Assembly: GCA_020201015.1 (NCBI GenBank)
Contig: JAIVHN010000064.1
Coordinates: 1-6,014, forward strand
Source: Spirochaeta sp.
Lineage (GTDB): Bacteria; Spirochaetota; Spirochaetia; DSM-27196; SLAA01
DNA: 6,014 bases
Direction of reading: 5' to 3'
Shown here in pieces: positions 4,320 through 6,014 of this stretch (position 1 is its first letter; each line of letters opens with the position of its first letter). Both the position numbers and the translations under genes were made by a program. The notes below the pieces were generated by a model that did no database searches, was not told the origin of the DNA, and saw only the letters and a list, made by a program, of their open reading frames with translations.

Positions 4320-5990
4320 ATGAAAAACACCCCAAGAACTTTCGTTTTACTGTGGCAAACCCTCAAGCGGCCCGGCGGAGAAGCTGGCGGAGCCGAGCTG
4401 AACAAACGGTTAATTCTGGCGGTCTGCATTGTCGCGAGTGGCCTCGGGTTTCTTAAGTCATCTTCGGTGGCCGTTGCGCTGCCGGTAATCCAACGTTCGT
4501 TAATGATCAGTGTTGCTGAGGTACAGTGGATTGCCAATGCATACTTGCTGTCGCTCGGGGCACTCATTCTGACCGGGGGTGCCTTGGCCGACTTTTTTGG
4601 CCTTGACCGAGTCTTTCGCGCTGGAATTGCTCTTGTCGGTGTAGCCGGGCTCATGTGTGCCTTTGCTCCTAACGCGGTAACACTGGCCGTCTTTCATGCG
4701 GTGCAAGGTGCTGGGGCGGCTCTCATGATACCATGTAGCCTTTCGATCATACGTCGTACTTTTGGCCCGCACGAACAGGGGCGGGTGATTGGGCTCTGGG
4801 CTGGGCTAAGCGGCGGCATTGCTGCATTGGGCCCTTTGGTTGGCGGCCTGCTTGCTGACATAAGTTGGCGGCTTGTATTTGCCTTTGCGGTGCCGTTTGC
4901 AGCCCTTGCGTGGGCCGCCGCGGTGTGGGCTCTGCCGGTCTTCCCGACTCGCCGTGACCGCCGTCCGGACCGGGCGGGCGCAGTGCTCCTTATGGTGATT
5001 TTGTTTGGCCTTTCGTTTGGAGTCATTCGCCTTCCGGAGCATGGGTTCGATGTAGTTGTACTGCTCATGTTTTTTGGGGCAGTCATGTCACTGCCGGTGT
5101 TTGTTCTTGTTGAGCGGCGCGCCGCAGCGCCCCTCATTCCAGCCGAGATGCTCAATCGCACACTGGTCGGCGCGAACTGTGCGACCTTCTTTCAGTATTT
5201 TGCGTTCAGCGGCGTGTTGTTTCTGGTGGCCTTTGGCCTGCAGCAACTTGGCGGTTTCCGGGCATCAACAACCGGACTTGCCTTGCTGCCAATGACGCTG
5301 GTTATCACCTTCTTTTCCGGGTACTCAGGGCGCTTCACGGACCGCTTTGGGCCGGTGCCGCAGATGCGGCTGGGGCCGGTGCTGTTCTCGACAGGAGCAG
5401 TGCTGCTGCTGTTGGGAGCGGGGGCAGGTTCCGGTGCGGTTGCAGAGGCATGGGTGGCTACGCGGACGCTTCTATGGTGGTCGGTGGCCGGGCTTACGGT
5501 TATGGGAGTTGGAATGGTGTTTATTATTCCGGCTGTTACTACATCTGCAATGTCAACCGAGGATGAGTACGCCGGTGCAGCTAGCGGACTGAACAATGCG
5601 CTTTCGCGGATTGCCGGGCTGGCGGCCACCGCCGCGGTTGGCGCGGTGTTGGTGGCTATGTACCGCTCGAGCTTTAGTTATGAGCTTGGCACGGAAGCTC
5701 TTTCCGCGCTCCTCACCGAGGCGGAGCGTACCGCGCTCATAGGTGAGGCCGGACAGCTGCTTGAGAGCCCCACGCTTCAGGCGCTCACAGAGGCTCCGGC
5801 CGAGTTATCCGGCAGTCGCGGCACTCAGGGTGTCGAAACTGCCGGAACAGCAGGTGCTGTGCGCACCATAGCCGAAGGCGCCTTCGTGCAAGCTTACCGA
5901 GCTGCCGTCGGCTTGAACTTGGCCGCAGTGGCTTTGGCCTTCCTATCCGGATTGCTTATTCGAAGCCCGGGCGACCGGCGCCGCATGTAA
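4320..5990 (+). CDS. MFS transporter, DHA2 (EmrB/QacA-like, 14-TM) family
   Basis: A 556-residue inner-membrane protein, of usual length for 14-TM drug:H+ antiporters. TM1 (about 31-55) ends in VAVALPVIQRSL. VQWIANAYLL (68-77) is the family's TM2 block. Motif A follows as GGALADFFGLDRVF (86-99), motif B as FHAVQGAGAALMIP (125-138) and antiporter motif C as GLSGGIAALGPLVGGLLAD (162-180). The C-terminal half has the usual late block STEDEYAGAASGLNNALSRIAG. A roughly 70-residue hydrophilic loop, Gly/Ala/Thr-rich, separates the last two helices (about 448-522) and probably faces outward. Family members export drugs, dyes, bile salts or metabolites using proton exchange. Two usually conserved charges are changed: Lys46 where TM1 normally has Asp, and His126 where motif B normally has Arg. 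There is no adjacent TetR/MarR regulator or EmrA-like partner, so the substrate cannot be named. The gene is visibly richer in G+C than its neighbours. Confidence 0.85.
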   Translation: MKNTPRTFVLLWQTLKRPGGEAGGAELNKRLILAVCIVASGLGFLKSSSVAVALPVIQRSLMISVAEVQWIANAYLLSLGALILTGGALADFFGLDRVFRAGIALVGVAGLMCAFAPNAVTLAVFHAVQGAGAALMIPCSLSIIRRTFGPHEQGRVIGLWAGLSGGIAALGPLVGGLLADISWRLVFAFAVPFAALAWAAAVWALPVFPTRRDRRPDRAGAVLLMVILFGLSFGVIRLPEHGFDVVVLLMFFGAVMSLPVFVLVERRAAAPLIPAEMLNRTLVGANCATFFQYFAFSGVLFLVAFGLQQLGGFRASTTGLALLPMTLVITFFSGYSGRFTDRFGPVPQMRLGPVLFSTGAVLLLLGAGAGSGAVAEAWVATRTLLWWSVAGLTVMGVGMVFIIPAVTTSAMSTEDEYAGAASGLNNALSRIAGLAATAAVGAVLVAMYRSSFSYELGTEALSALLTEAERTALIGEAGQLLESPTLQALTEAPAELSGSRGTQGVETAGTAGAVRTIAEGAFVQAYRAAVGLNLAAVALAFLSGLLIRSPGDRRRM

Positions 5991-6014
5991 TTATTCAAGC
6001 ACCTTGGCGATGAC
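5991..6014 (-). CDS. Possible C-terminal end of a convergent gene (seven codons visible)
   Basis: Read on the minus strand from the window edge, this stretch gives VIAKVLE followed by TAA at 5991-5993, directly abutting the stop codon of the MFS gene. It could be the end of a gene entering from the right. Only seven codons are visible, so this rests on an open frame plus a sensible-looking C-terminus and could be chance. Confidence 0.25.
   Translation of the reverse strand, partial: VIAKVLE

Noticed and set aside
5114..5125. The 12-bp palindrome GCGGCGCGCCGC in the MFS gene
   Set aside because: It is explained by Arg-Arg-Ala-Ala codons in G+C-rich sequence; nothing around it suggests a site.
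4694..5161. A 155-codon minus-strand open frame within the MFS gene
   Set aside because: It is an Arg/Ala/Pro/Ser-rich shadow of G+C-rich membrane-protein codons and has no family resemblance.
4290..5980. The 11-bp repeat GGCGACCGGCG at 4290-4300 and 5970-5980, flanking the MFS gene
   Set aside because: It could suggest a transposed segment, but it is short and G+C-rich, the second copy simply encodes GDRR in the C-terminus, and no insertion-sequence ends are present. Chance is the best explanation.

Overview
The window looks like a chromosomal stretch from a motile bacterium of moderate G+C content. It carries six gene bodies (one cut by the left edge) and possibly the last few codons of a seventh at the right edge. 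I saw no tRNA, rRNA, CRISPR, insertion sequence or phage signal. The taxonomic signal is weak. Strong Shine-Dalgarno sites, a CoA-type Nudix hydrolase of the 'LTPLYIPxSN' type and a soluble chemoreceptor fused to a PhnD-like domain would suit a spirochaete or a similar Gram-negative-type lineage, but the sequence does not prove it.

Layout from left to right: (1) the C-terminal end of a Nudix hydrolase (+), ending at 306. (2) A hairpin terminator at 309-359 that serves the two converging transcription units. (3) A two-gene operon on the minus strand (1476 to 425) encoding two half-size YeeE/YedE membrane proteins, which together probably form a thiosulfate or related sulfur-compound permease; the genes overlap by 4 bp. 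(4) A 181-bp divergent control region (1477-1657) with a good minus-strand promoter and several short palindromes. (5) A 618-residue chemoreceptor (+, 1658-3514) with no membrane segment: a methyl-accepting signalling hairpin followed by a complete PhnD-type substrate-binding domain. (6) A polytopic membrane protein of unknown function (-, 4178 to 3438) whose 3' end overlaps the chemoreceptor gene by 77 bp in convergent orientation. (7) A 141-bp divergent intergenic region. (8) A 14-TM DHA2-type MFS exporter (+, 4320-5990), visibly richer in G+C than its neighbours.

The most unusual item is the chemoreceptor. PhnD-like domains are normally exported ligand-binding lipoproteins or periplasmic proteins. 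Here one sits at the C-terminus of a protein with no signal peptide and no transmembrane helix, so it would be expected to read a ligand inside the cell. It is transcribed divergently from the sulfur-compound permease pair, so it may sense the imported oxyanion or a metabolite of it; that link is inference. Other points worth checking are a tip substitution in the receptor hairpin, a 10-bp perfect hairpin inside the receptor gene just beyond the stop of the opposing gene, and paired substitutions (Asp to Lys, Arg to His) at two normally conserved charged positions of the MFS protein.
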